Origin: Myotis daubentonii
Lineage: Eukaryota; Chordata; Mammalia; Chiroptera; Vespertilionidae
DNA length: 64,000 nucleotides
Direction of reading: 5' to 3'
Assembly (NCBI RefSeq): GCF_963259705.1
Contig: NC_081847.1
Coordinates: 91,876,046 to 91,940,045 of the forward strand
In this document: positions 11,235 to 20,884 of the stretch, one piece after another
How positions within the stretch are numbered: the stretch's first letter is position 1
How the letters are laid out: every line of letters begins with the position of its first letter
Position numbers and translations under genes: made by a program
The notes under the pieces: model-generated
What the model saw: only the letters and a program-made list of their open reading frames with translations
Database searches by the model: none
What the model was told of the DNA's origin: nothing

Positions 11235-11245
11235 CCCATAGCAAC
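11235..11245 (-). promoter_or_regulatory. RFX X-box-like half site
   Basis: CCCATAGCAAC reads GTTGCTATGGG on the minus strand, a good half of the RFX X-box. Such sites often mark ciliary or testis-expressed promoters, but a single half site is weak evidence. Confidence 0.4.
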
Positions 11246-11356
11246 AAGTTCCCAGACTTCCCAGAACCCGGGCCTCCCAAGCGGAAACACCTGAGCTCTC
11301 CAGCCGCCCGGGGCTTCCTCCGCTCCAGGCTGTCCGCCGTCCTGGGGACAGCCCCA

Positions 11357-11500
11357 CGCTCGCCCACGTGACCACCAGCTCGCCCACGTGCCACCAGCTC
11401 CCCCACGTGCCCGTCATGCGCACCTGCAGACAGCTCGCCCACGTGACCACCAGCCCGCCCACGTGCAGACAGCTCACCACATGCAGACAGCTCGCCCTGT
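11357..11500. repeat. E-box minisatellite, about 20-bp unit
   Basis: Repeats of a CAGCTCGCCCACGTGACCAC-like unit carry five exact CACGTG E-boxes (starts 11,365, 11,385, 11,404, 11,440 and 11,460). A sixth unit has the related CACATG. CACGTG is bound by bHLH-ZIP factors such as USF, MYC/MAX and TFEB. Confidence 0.8.
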
Positions 11501-12170
11501 GCCGCCAGCTGGCTGTGCGCACCTGCTCCAGCCCCGCTGGCCGCCGGGGTGTGGCGGCCTCAGCTGCGGCCCGGCCTCCTTTAGGCGCCGGCGGTCCCCG
11601 CAGAGCTTCAGACTCCGAGGCTCCTGGATGCAGAAGCCAGGCTCCTGCATCGACTGGCCCAGTGGACCCAGCACCCAGCCCCAGGCCCCCCAGGGACTCC
11701 ATGCCAGGCCTGCCCGGGAGCCCAGGCCCCAGGCTGCTTCAGAATGGAGGCACCAGGCCGCCTGCGAGGGCTCCAGCGGCAAAGCAGCCAGGCCCCCCAC
11801 CCCCAACCCCCATTCGGATCTGGAGGGCGGTCTGCCCGGGCTGGGCCTGCTGGAGCGGGTCACAGCGACTGAAGAGGGTCCTGCCCTCCCCCTCGGAGCC
11901 GCAGCCCAGCCCCAGGGGTCAGAACCCGGGACACGATGCCGCCCGAGGACACCAGTAAACAGACGGCGAGGACTTGCCCAGAGGAGTGGCCGCCAGGGAC
12001 CGGCCCGGGAGGAGTGACCTGCTCTGCGGATGGGAGACTGGAACCGCCCCGGGCCACCTGCCAGCGGCCCCAGGAACCCGCCCGGCAGTCCCCTCCTGTC
12101 CCGCCGCCCGCGCAGTCCCTTCTCCGGGTTCTTCACAGGCCCCTCGTTATAGTTCATGGGAGGAGGTGAG

Positions 12171-12551
12171 TTGAAGCTCTTTCGTTCTGACCAGAAATCC
12201 TCCAACACTTCTCACAGAACTCCCACCATAGAGTAAAGACATAAAACTATAGCTTTAAAAAAAAAAAAAGGTTATTTGAAGGAAAAAGAAATAGTATGAA
12301 GAGGAGGATTACTGAGACTTAGGGGACCACAATAAAGTAATAGTTTTATTCAAAGCAATAGCATCAAGAAACCGGCGCTGAGTATTGTTTCCAACTCCAG
12401 TTTCTGTGTGTCTTGGTGAAATTCAAAGCATACCCTTGCTCGTTTCTTTTGGGAATGTTTGCGTCGGTTATTTTCTATTTTACAGTGTTCCTCGGCTCTA
12501 GAGGAAGATATTTTCGTCTCGTTATTTTTTTAATCCTCACCTAAGGACGTG
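12171..12551. other. Flank of the CpG island, nothing recognised
   Basis: GC content drops back to background. There is an A-rich run near 12,257-12,269. No ORF or repeat end was recognised. Confidence 0.5.
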
Positions 12552-12580
12552 TTTTTATTGATTTTAGAGAGAGAGGCAGT

Positions 12581-12618
<38 letters not shown>

Positions 12619-12811
12619 ATAAATGTGAGAGAGAAACATCGATCAATTGTTCCCTCTCCGCCCCCCCTCCCCTCCCCCCCCCCACACATACCATGAGCCC
12701 AACTGGGCATCAAACCAGAACGTAGGTATGGGCTCTGGCCAGGAATCAAACACACAAACTTTTGGGTGTACTAATGGGGGTGCCCCAACCCACCGAGTCG
12801 CCAGGCTGGGC
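12552..12811 (-). mobile_element. Ves SINE, minus strand
   Basis: Reads in reverse: the tail side TTTTTATTGATTTTAGAGAG, a long GA microsatellite at about 12,582-12,615, GAAACATCGATCAATTG, and at the right edge a decayed tRNA-like head. A C-rich run lies at 12,660-12,683. The head is diverged but the order of segments is typical of Ves. Confidence 0.8.
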
Positions 12812-13193
12812 TGTTTGGGGACAATTTTTGAACAGAGTGTCACTCTGAGTAACTTCTCGGGTGCAGAGAGCCCAGTGATTCGTCCAGTAACTGTACAGTG
12901 GTCAAGCTACCAGTTATCTGGTTAATAATGAGTACTCGGAGCTCAGATCACACTTCATTCCCCTTTTGCACTATGAGCGCGATGTTTTGTTGTTTTTTTT
13001 CCCTTGCAATGTCAAATAGACTTTTAGATCCCTATTATTTCCATCACTAGCTTTACAGTTTACTGCGTTTTTATAAATGAATCAGCTTCATAAATTAAAC
13101 CACTCTGCTGATCTTCCTAATGCCTGGGAGGGAAAAGAAGTCATATTAACTTAAAGGTTAAACATAGATAATTCTAAAAGTTTACAAAACTGA
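12812..13193. other. Intergenic sequence, nothing recognised
   Basis: Unique AT-rich sequence between two Ves SINEs, with no exon or element terminus recognised. Confidence 0.5.
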
Positions 13194-13386
13194 GCCCTAA
13201 CCAGTTCGGCTCAGTGGCTAGAGCATTGGCCCAGGGACTGAGGGGTCCAGGTTTTTATTCCTCCACCAGCCCCTGTGGTTGCCGAATGACACATCGGTGT
13301 TTTTCTCTGTCTCCCCCTCCCTTCCACTCTCTTCATGCAAATCAATAGAAAAATATCCTCAGATGAGGATGAACAACAACAAAAAT
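13194..13386 (+). mobile_element. Ves SINE
   Basis: GCCCTAACCAGTTCGGCTCA head with the A box GGCTCAGTGG, the phrase GGGACTGAGGGGTCCAGG and a degraded B box. CT-rich sequence, AATCAATAGAAAAATATCCT and GATGAGGATGAAC make up the tail. Order and length match other Ves copies here. Confidence 0.9.
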
Positions 13387-14559
13387 GGAGACACCTTACC
13401 AATTTTCCTTTTTCAGAAAAAAATAATTCCTGAGATTTAAACGTAGAAATGATAGGTTTACAACCTCCATTTTATCATACCTATAATCTCCTAAGAAATT
13501 GAATTCCATGCGAACAGTGCATGCTTCTATTCTGCCAATAATCTTAGAATTTTGTATCTAATAAAAATATATGATTGTAGAAATAAGAGTAAACATTTTT
13601 TATTCTTTGCTACTTCATGGTTTTCAAATTTTCTTGGAATTTTGCTCAGTTGTGCAAGAAGTCCCTGTCTACTATGCCATAAGCTGATGCCATACTGTGA
13701 GTCATTTTATAGAGCTTCTGTGAGAATTCCGCTCAAAGCAATCTTTAAGACTCTTGGAATTTTCCTGGTGGTAGATATAGAGGTAAATCCATCTCTATTT
13801 TTGCTGCAGTGGCCAAACATGAGGCTCTTATTTGTGACTCTTCTATACTGTATGTCAAGGGTCTAAGTTGAGTGCAGCCCTTATGAGGGAGACTTAAGCT
13901 TGTCCATCAGCTCTTGCTGTTGGTATGCTGGAACAAAACTTATGCAAAGTGTAGTGACAGAGAGATTAAATCCCAATTAACCAGATAATCTCTAAGAAAT
14001 TTCAACTCACAGATATCACTGACCTAATTGGATTCAAGAACAGATGTCTATGGGAGCATCCATCACAACTATTCTACATTTTCTAAAATAATTAATATCC
14101 ACACTTTTCCAGAGAAAGAGAGACATATACAAGTGGAAAACAGAAGATTTCAATACAATTAATATTTATCCACCGGGGAGTATAAGAATAGGCTTCTATT
14201 AAAATCCAAAAGCACCTGTTCTCCCATACCTTCAAGGCTTCTGCCTCTAAGAGGTGGCAATTCAATCACTTGATCTCTTTTTCCTCCAAGTGCCTTTTTT
14301 ACAGGAATGTGACTCAGCAAAAGTGGTGAGATCACTGAAAGGTGATACACATTTTATTCAATTCCCAGTATCTTGGGAATTGTTGCCTGTTTCAGCTTCT
14401 GTAAGGCCCAAGCTGTAATTAAAATTTCACAAACTTTCTCAGCTCTATATAAGAAGAGGTTGTGTGTGTGCGTGCGCGCGCGCTTCAATTATAGAATCTA
14501 TACTATAGTAGTATATTATACATTTTTAGAGTTTACTACTGGTTGAGGCAGAACTATGG
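13387..14559. other. Intergenic sequence with a GT/GC repeat
   Basis: Mostly unique AT-rich sequence. A GT/CG alternating tract (potential Z-DNA) lies at 14,459-14,484. The 104-codon plus frame at 13,552-13,866 resembles no family I recognise and lacks a start context. Confidence 0.5.
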
Positions 14560-15785
14560 CAAAATAAAATTAACACACATAAATGTTTATAATGGCGCAC
14601 CCCTTTCCCTCTGGCCATCACTATATGTCTATGGGTTATGCATGTATGTTCTTTGGCTAATCTCTTCACTTTCTTTCATCCAGCCCCCCTCTCCCCCCAG
14701 CCCCTACCCTGTGGTAGCTGTCAGTCTGTTTCATGTATCCATGCCTCTTGTTCTGTTTTGTTCGTCAATTTATTTTGTTCATTAAATTCCACATATACCA
14801 GTAAATGAGATCATATGGTATGTGTCTTTCTCTGACTGGTTTATTTCACTTAGCATAATAATCTCCAGGTCCATCCATGCTGTCACAAAGAGTAAGAGAT
14901 CCTTCTTTTTTATAGCTGCATAGTACTCCATTGTGTAAATGTACCAAAAGCTTTTTTACTCATTTACTGATAGGAACTTGGGCTGTTTCCAGATCTTAGC
15001 TATTGTAAATACCACTGCTACAGACATAGGGGTGCATACATTCTTTCTGATTGGTGTTTTGGGGTTCTTAGCATGTATTCCCTGAAATGGGATCTCTGGG
15101 TCAAAAGGCAGTTTCATTTTAAAATTTTTGAGGAAACACTATACTGTTTTCTACAATGTTTTAATTTGCATCTCTCTGATGAATAATGACCTTGAGCATT
15201 TTTCCATATGTTTATTGGCCATCTGTATGTTCTCTTTGAAAAAATGTATGTTTGGGTCCTTTGCCAGTTTTTTAATTAGATTAATTGTCTTCCTGGTGTT
15301 GAGTTGTATAAATTATTTATATGCTAGAGGCCCGGTGCATGAAATTCATGCACAGATAGGGGCCCTAGGCCTGGTGGGCAATCAGGGCCAATCTGGTCCT
15401 TCCTTCCCCCTGCTGCCAGCTGCCAGCCAGGGCCTTCCTTCGTTCCGCACTGACCCCTGGTGGTTAGTGCATGTCATAGCAGTAGAACTTGTAGTCAGTC
15501 AAACTCTGGAGGCGACAATTTGCATATTAGCCTCTTATGATATAGGATTTTTTACATTAACCCCTTATCAGGTATATCACTGGCAAATATGTTCTCCCAT
15601 GCAGTGAGTTCCTCTTTTATTTTGTTGATGGTTTATTTTGCTGTGCAGAGCTTTTTAGTTTGATATAGTCCCATTTGTTTATTTTCTCCTGTGTTTCCCT
15701 TGCCCTAGGAAATACATCAGCAAAAATCTTGCTATAGGAGATGTCTGAGATAACGATAGATTTTCTATTGTCTTATGAGAGTTGT
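14560..15785 (-). mobile_element. L1 LINE 3' part, antisense, split by a Helitron
   Basis: In reverse orientation it carries L1 3' region and late ORF2 sequence. Diagnostic plus-strand phrases are GAGATCATATGGTATGTGTC, ATAGCTGCATAGTACTCCAT, GGGCTGTTTCCAGATCTTAG and GGGATCTCTGGGTCAAAAGG. The sequence resumes after the Helitron with TTAACCCCTTATCAGGTATA and TTTTGCTGTGCAGAGCTTTT. It is degraded by substitutions and cannot encode ORF2 protein. The nested Helitron gives a relative age: L1 first, Helitron later. Confidence 0.88.
15324..15547 (-). mobile_element. HeliBat Helitron inside L1
   Basis: Left edge CTAGAGGCCCGGTGCATGAA with the complete hairpin, right edge CTCTTATGATATAGGA. It keeps only one copy of the CCACCAGGGGTCAG-type motif (minus strand, 15,450-15,463) that is paired in related elements. 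The L1 reads on continuously on both sides, so both boundaries are firm. Confidence 0.92.
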
Positions 15786-16692
15786 GAGAACTATCATTAA
15801 TAAGTATGAATGGCTGGGTATCAGGTCATGAAATTACCCATAAAATACTCCATTAAGCACTAGGAATGAACATGTAGATAAGAGAGAATTTTTTTTTTAC
15901 CCAGGTTAATGTTTGCTTCTTGGTAAGTGAATAATTTTTTGCCTAATGAAAAATGAAATGATTATGTTCCTATGGCTCCCTCTTCCCCATCCCTCTACCC
16001 CAGGTGGTTTCTTGGGTATATTTCCGAAATAGACCCAACAGCAGCTATGAAGTCCATGGGTCTTTTCCAGGTACCTAGGTCACAGCTTATTCATTGGGAG
16101 AGTCTACCAGGGAGCTACTGTGCTCAGATATAATCAGGCACCAACATCACCCAAAAAAAGTGCCTGTCTCCAGCTAATGCTGTAAAGAAATAGTGCTAGT
16201 CAGTCCCACAGCTCCTGAGAGAGGCTCCATTTAGAAGTACCTCCCTTCAGGGAAGATTAATTTGTCAGTTCAGTCATATATTTCAACAGTATGTTTCCCT
16301 GCACTATCTGAAAATTTTATTTCTTTTTAGCACAATATATAAATTCAGTACTAAATAATACGACAGAGTGCCCTCAATGGTAAAGTATATTATCTAAAAA
16401 TAGCAGGTATCTTTTCAATAATATATGGAAAGCATAGCTAAAGCCTTCTAAAACATTTTTTATGTGTGTGTGTAGCCAGTTCATTAGGTTTTCGTTAGCT
16501 CACTGAGAAAACTTTATAGATTAAAAAAACAATGAGCAATGTTGAAATATCTCTTCAACTGAGTCTCCTGGGATATAGATATATAAGATTTGTGCTATTA
16601 TAATAATTTATTATTATAATCAAATGCAATGAAATTTCAACTCAGTGCTATTCCCTAAAACAAGGACTTGCAGATTTTTGAGCAGAGAGCAA
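15786..16692. other. Intergenic sequence, nothing recognised
   Basis: Unique, AT-rich. No ORF over 60 codons and no repeat terminus was recognised. Confidence 0.5.
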
Positions 16693-17006
16693 TCTATATA
16701 TATAAAAGCCCAAACGACCTTTACGACCGGACAACTGGCCAGTAGCTATGATGGGCACTGACCACCAGGGGTCAGATGCTCAATGCAGGAGCTGCCTCCT
16801 GGTGGTCAGTGCGCTCCCAAGCCAACCTCCCGCGGTCCCTCCCCTGGCTGGCCAACCTCCTGTTGTCCCTTCCTTGCACCCCTCCTCCCCCCGCCAGCTG
16901 CCCCGATCGGTCCAATTGGGACTGGGTGACAGTCTGGGTCGACCCCCAATAGCCGGCCAGGCCAAGGTCCCCCACCCATGCATGAATTCATACACCAGGC
17001 CTCTAG
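16693..17006 (+). mobile_element. HeliBat Helitron with paired CTCF-like motifs
   Basis: Plus orientation, A|TC at the 5' end (TCTATATATATAAAAGCCC) and, at the 3' end, a decayed hairpin followed by GGCCTCTAG|T. An internal inverted repeat at about 16,756-16,811 carries CCACCAGGGGTCAG (16,762-16,775, plus) and CCACCAGGAGGCAG (16,792-16,805, minus), starts 30 bp apart. It encodes no protein. Confidence 0.92.
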
Positions 17007-17467
17007 TTTTTAAATAAAGATAACATTCTATTTCATGCTTTCAGAATCTATCAGATTAGGTGCCACTTTCACATGGTATAAAAGAGTCATTTGCTGTCCA
17101 GCAGTTTTCACTCTCCGAGAGTTTGAAAAATTTATCCCAAATTTCACAGTTTCATCACTTTATATATAACTATTAAGGTTGTTTTAAAATCCTAGATAAT
17201 GATAATAACATACTATTTTTAGAATCACTAGGAAAAACTCTACTAAGGCAAATTATATTTAAAAATAATTTTATGCTGACCACGACTTTACCACTTACCT
17301 CAACTAGAGGAAAGGTCAGCTTATACCCTGCATTTTGTGAGATGCAGTTTCTGATCTGTCCTGCACATGGCAAGAACCGAGTGTAGGGCCAGCTTTAGTT
17401 TCAGATTAGCCAGTGTCATATTGAGTATGTCTGTTGGTGAACCCTGTACTTTTCTTTCTTTTTTGTA
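17007..17467. other. Intergenic sequence with a weak minus-strand exon candidate
   Basis: Unique sequence. On the minus strand, 17,360-17,299 is bounded by an acceptor-like TGCAG and a donor GAG|GTAAGTGG, and one frame is open for 20 codons. Chance matches to splice sites are common at this scale, so I do not call an exon. Confidence 0.4.
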
Positions 17468-17681
17468 AACTATATTTTGTTTATTTCCTGAGAGAGGAAA
17501 AGAGAGGGAGGGAACAATAGAAACATCAATGAGAGAGAAACATCACTGATCAGATGCCTCCTGCATGCCCCCTACTGGGAATTGAGACCATATCATGGGC
17601 ATACGCCCTGATGGAAATGGAACCTTGACCTCCTGGTTCATGGGTTGATGCTCAACCACTGAGTCACACCAGATGGGCTGG
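17468..17681 (-). mobile_element. Ves SINE, minus strand
   Basis: Reverse order: TTTGTTTATTTCCTGAGAGA, then GA-rich sequence, GAAACATCACTGATCAGATG, the CATGCCCCCTACTGGGAATT segment, and at the right the complement of the tRNA head. A and B boxes are diverged. Confidence 0.85.
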
Positions 17682-18172
17682 TCCTATACATTTCAAAACA
17701 AAAAGTGGTAGTAAGATCTGAGCTCCTCATACAAGCAAGCATTTGCTGTCTTATCACATACTGTATTTGTTGCTAACAAAATAGTACTTTCATTTTTAAT
17801 TCCAATCGGTTTTATTGTGTGGTTTAAACACAATGTCTGTCTCCCACAGTTCTTCCTATGCAGGTTGCTGAATTCTCACCAAGTACTTTAAAAATGGTTG
17901 TGAATTCACTGTAAACAAATGTGACCATGTGTTGCCATCTTCTAAAAATGAGTTTTTATCTTTCAGTGAGGGAGTATTGGAGTTTGCCCAAACCAAGCTT
18001 AAAATTAACTTGCTTCTTAAGTAGCCTTGAACTATATAGGCACTTTAAGCTACCTCTATACAATGAAATTATTTTATCAAACTCTCCTCTATCTAGGCAA
18101 GCTTTATTCTCAAACCTAATTGCAAATTAGAATTCTAGAATATCTAGATATACCTGAAATAATTATAGTTAA
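17682..18172. other. Intergenic sequence, nothing recognised
   Basis: AT-rich unique sequence before a Helitron cluster. No gene or repeat recognised. Confidence 0.5.
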
Positions 18173-18426
18173 TTAGAGGCCTGTTGCACAAATTCATGCA
18201 TGGATGGGGTCCCTCGGCTGGCCGGTGATCGGGGCTGACTGGGGTGTCTTGCCCAATCCGGGGGGAGGGACCATGGGAGGTTGGCTGGCCGTGGGAGGTT
18301 GGCTGTGGGAGCACACTGACCACCAGGGGCCAGATCCTGCATTGAGTGCCTGCCCCCTGGTGGTCAGTGCATGTCATAGCGACCAGTTGACCAGCCATAA
18401 TGGTTGCTTAGGCTTTTATGTATATA
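18173..18426 (-). mobile_element. HeliBat Helitron with paired CTCF-like motifs
   Basis: Left edge TTAGAGGCCTGTTGCACAAA (CTAG decayed to TTAG). Internal inverted repeat with CCACCAGGGGCCAG at 18,320-18,333 and CTGCCCCCTGGTGG at 18,350-18,363, again 30 bp start to start. The right edge GGCTTTTATGTATATA matches the terminus of the element at 24,300-24,561, so both belong to one subfamily. Confidence 0.88.
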
Positions 18427-18611
18427 CTAGTGGCCCTGCACACAAATCCACCTGCGAGTAGCTCGCTGCCACTTGCCTCAGCTGGCCACCTGGCCCACTA
18501 CCGCTCGTAGCTCTCCGCCGCTTGTGGTTTGCTGCCCTGCCCTCCTGCTGATTGGTCGTTATGCATCATGGTGTAACAACCATTTGCATATTACCTCTTT
18601 ATTATATGAGA
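18427..18611 (-). mobile_element. HeliBat Helitron, second of a run of three
   Basis: Starts CTAGTGGCCCTGCACACAAA directly after the previous element and ends with CATTTGCATATTACCTC and a TATATGAGA terminus. The body (AGTAGCTCGCTGCC and related words) closely matches the element at 48,881-49,095, so these are two copies of one subfamily. Confidence 0.85.
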
Positions 18612-18615
18612 TAGA

Positions 18616-18780
18616 CTAGAGGCCTGATGCACGAAATTCGTGCAAGGGGCTCGGCCCTTGCATCCCCACCTGCCTTGGCCTTCGCAGCCCTCGCTTCATC
18701 TGGAAGGTCATCCAGTGGGCATCCGGATGATGGCTCTGCCGTTTGGTCTAATTAGCATATTAGCTCTCTATTATATAGGA
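18616..18780 (-). mobile_element. HeliBat Helitron, third of a run of three
   Basis: Starts CTAGAGGCCTGATGCACGAA with a hairpin-like GCACGAAATTCGTGC, ends TCTCTATTATATAGGA followed by T. Only four bases separate it from the previous element. It is short, with almost no internal sequence beyond the two termini. Confidence 0.9.
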
Positions 18781-19824
18781 TTGCCTGGAGAGTAAATTCT
18801 TGAATTTTGTTTTACATTCAAACAAAGTTATTGTTTGCCATTAATTTTACATTGTAAAATTAAGTATCTCAGACAAAATAATATGGATAAGTGTGATAAA
18901 TTAATAGATTGTAGTGTTAACTGCAGTATTTTAAATTGCTTCTTGCTGTTTCCCATGTGTACCTCCAGCTGCTGTCAGGTCTTAGGGTCTTCAAGGCTCA
19001 CCTCATGGCTTGAAGATTAAATATTAAATACTTAATCTTGCTTAGCAATATTTGATTGTTACACTGTGAATATGAGGAGACTATGGATTAATTTAACCAA
19101 AAAATCTTTTCTCTCTGTCTTGTCATTTTTTAGTATGGTGTTTGGCACATCGTAGTGGAGTGTCAATAAATTTTTGCTAAGTGAATATTAACACAAATAA
19201 TTGTTGCATTATTTTGAAAGTGAATCATTTGTAGTACAGGAGTAAATTTAATTTATAAACTCCTGGAAGATAAACTTACCACAAATGCATGAAATTTGAT
19301 AAAAAGTTCTAATGAAGCTAAAAGATCTAAAGGATTGTCATTTATAATGAATATAAAAAGAATAAAGTTAGAATGCCTACTAGGGATTATTTTCTTCTGA
19401 TTTATATTTAAAATTTTTAACTTTAAAATACTGTGAAGCTAATGCATTTCTCTATTTAATATAATTTAACACTGAAGTTTTATTGCTAATATTTCTATAA
19501 TTCTAGTCTGCAGCACCATGTTTTGAATTACACGTGATTTCTAAAATGTAATGCCAACATTTTTGTTCTCATTTTTGTTAGCTTTCCTAATATTCTTGAA
19601 TTATATAAAAGATCATATACAATTAAATCATATTATTAACATAAAATGATTACATTTTTAGTTATAAATAACCCTTGGATCAACATATCATAAGGGCTAT
19701 AATAGTCCAATTTAAAATTGAGGTGAAATCAGATTATTTATGCTTAATTAAAGAATTGGATAAAGTTAAACACAGAATTTAATACTTGAGTAATACAGAT
19801 AATTGGTCAAGAAACAGCCTAGGC
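18781..19824. other. AT-rich intergenic sequence with an old SINE/LINE tail
   Basis: Mostly unique. Around 19,133-19,190 the words GTGTTTGGCACATCGTAGT and GTCAATAAATTTTTGC resemble the 3' end of an L2 or MIR. No gene recognised. Confidence 0.5.
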
Positions 19825-20058
19825 CAGTGATGGCAAACCTTTTGAGCTCAGCGTGTCAGCATTTTGAAAAACCCTAACTTAACTCTGGTGCCGTGTCACA
19901 TATAGAAATTTTTTGATATTTGCAACCATAGTAAAACAAAGACTTACATTTTTGATATTTATTTTATATATTTAAATGCCATTTAACAAAGAAAAACCAA
20001 ACAAAAACTGAGTTCGCGTGTCACTTCTGACACGTGTGTCATAGGTTCACCATCACTA
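19825..20058. mobile_element. hAT miniature element (nhAT type)
   Basis: Terminal inverted repeats CAGTGATGGCAAACCTTTT and ATAGGTTCACCATCACTA. Flanked by 8-bp duplications GCCTAGGC (19,817-19,824) and GCCGAGGC (20,059-20,066), 7 of 8 identical, the length hAT transposases generate. Only 234 bp, no coding capacity. Confidence 0.88.
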
Positions 20059-20066
20059 GCCGAGGC

Positions 20067-20654
20067 CCTAGTAGTTACTGGGCTCTTCCTTCTTTTAAGG
20101 CAGGGCAATAAGTTTACAAGGCCCTTTCCTCTATACAATTTCATTGGATTATCATGTCAGTTTGTGTGCTGAACACGCTTAGGGGTTACTGTTTTCATTT
20201 TATAGCTGATATCAAAATCTCAAGTGGTATAGTAGCAAATAAACTTTTGGTATATTTAGATTAATTACAAAAACTTTCACATCCAAATGTATTTACAGTT
20301 CATCAAAGAGAATGAGGTTATCACATTCAACAACAATATGTACGTAATGAATAATACAGGTTATGGGTCATTTCCATTCTGTTGGACAGTGTGCTACTCT
20401 GTGAGATTGGAAGAAATTACCTTAGCCTTGTTAATGGTTTTTAACTTACCTAAGCTGATATATACAGAGTAAAAGGCCTTATTCATAACCGGTGATCTAC
20501 CAGTGTAAATTATTTTTAGAAAATTGGTTTACAATTCATAAAACCTGAAATAAGCAAAAATGTACAATGTGTTTGAAACACTGGTTTTCAATAAACTACA
20601 TGTATGGGATAACAAAATATAGAATATTCCTAAAAAGAGGTGAAAGATTTATGT
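20067..20654. other. Intergenic sequence, possibly an old MIR
   Basis: A segment near 20,130-20,230 weakly recalls an antisense MIR (TTTTCATTTTATAGCTGA followed by a tail). Otherwise unrecognised. Confidence 0.35.
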
Positions 20655-20870
20655 GGTCAGTGGTTGAGCATTGACCTATGAATCAGATCATGGTTTGATT
20701 CCTGGTCAGGGTACATGCCTGGGTTATGGGTTTGATCCCCAGAGTGGGGTGTGAAGGAGGCAGCCAACCAATGATTCAATGATTCACTGTCATCATTGAT
20801 AGTTCTCTCTCTCTCTACCTCTCCCTTCCTCTTTGGAATCAATTAAAATAACAAAAACACAAAGAAACAA
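20655..20870 (+). mobile_element. Ves SINE, diverged copy
   Basis: GTCAGTGGTTGAGCATTGAC, then a B-box-like GGTTTGATTCCTGGTCAGGG, CATGCCTGGGTTATGGG, CT-rich stretch and A-rich tail. The first bases of the tRNA head are missing or diverged. Confidence 0.85.
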
Positions 20871-20884
20871 CAACAAAACAGGCA

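Larger units (their letters stand above)
10500..12170. promoter_or_regulatory. Orphan CpG island, candidate bidirectional promoter
   Basis: About 1.7 kb of very GC-rich, CpG-dense sequence in an otherwise AT-rich desert. It holds TCTCGCGAGA at 11,216-11,225, a palindromic element of TATA-less CpG island promoters, and CCCATAGCAAC at 11,235-11,245, which resembles an RFX X-box half. A cluster of CACGTG E-boxes lies at 11,365-11,465. On the minus strand a donor-like GTAAGT occurs at 10,542-10,547. On the plus strand GGAG|GTGAGT occurs at 12,162-12,171. Together these fit divergent first exons of unidentified, perhaps non-coding, transcripts. A 248-codon minus frame (11,290-10,544) ends within the donor; it is Gly/Pro/Arg-rich and matches no protein I know. 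Transcription is an inference. Confidence 0.6.

Noticed and set aside
10544..11290. 248-codon minus-strand frame in the CpG island as a protein gene
   Set aside because: Stop-free because of very high GC; similarly long frames overlap on both strands, composition is Gly/Pro/Ser/Arg-rich and no domain is visible. Kept only as part of a possible non-coding first exon.
11172..12208. Frames of 176 to 244 codons on both strands
   Set aside because: Same GC-driven effect; they overlap each other in several frames and span the minisatellite.
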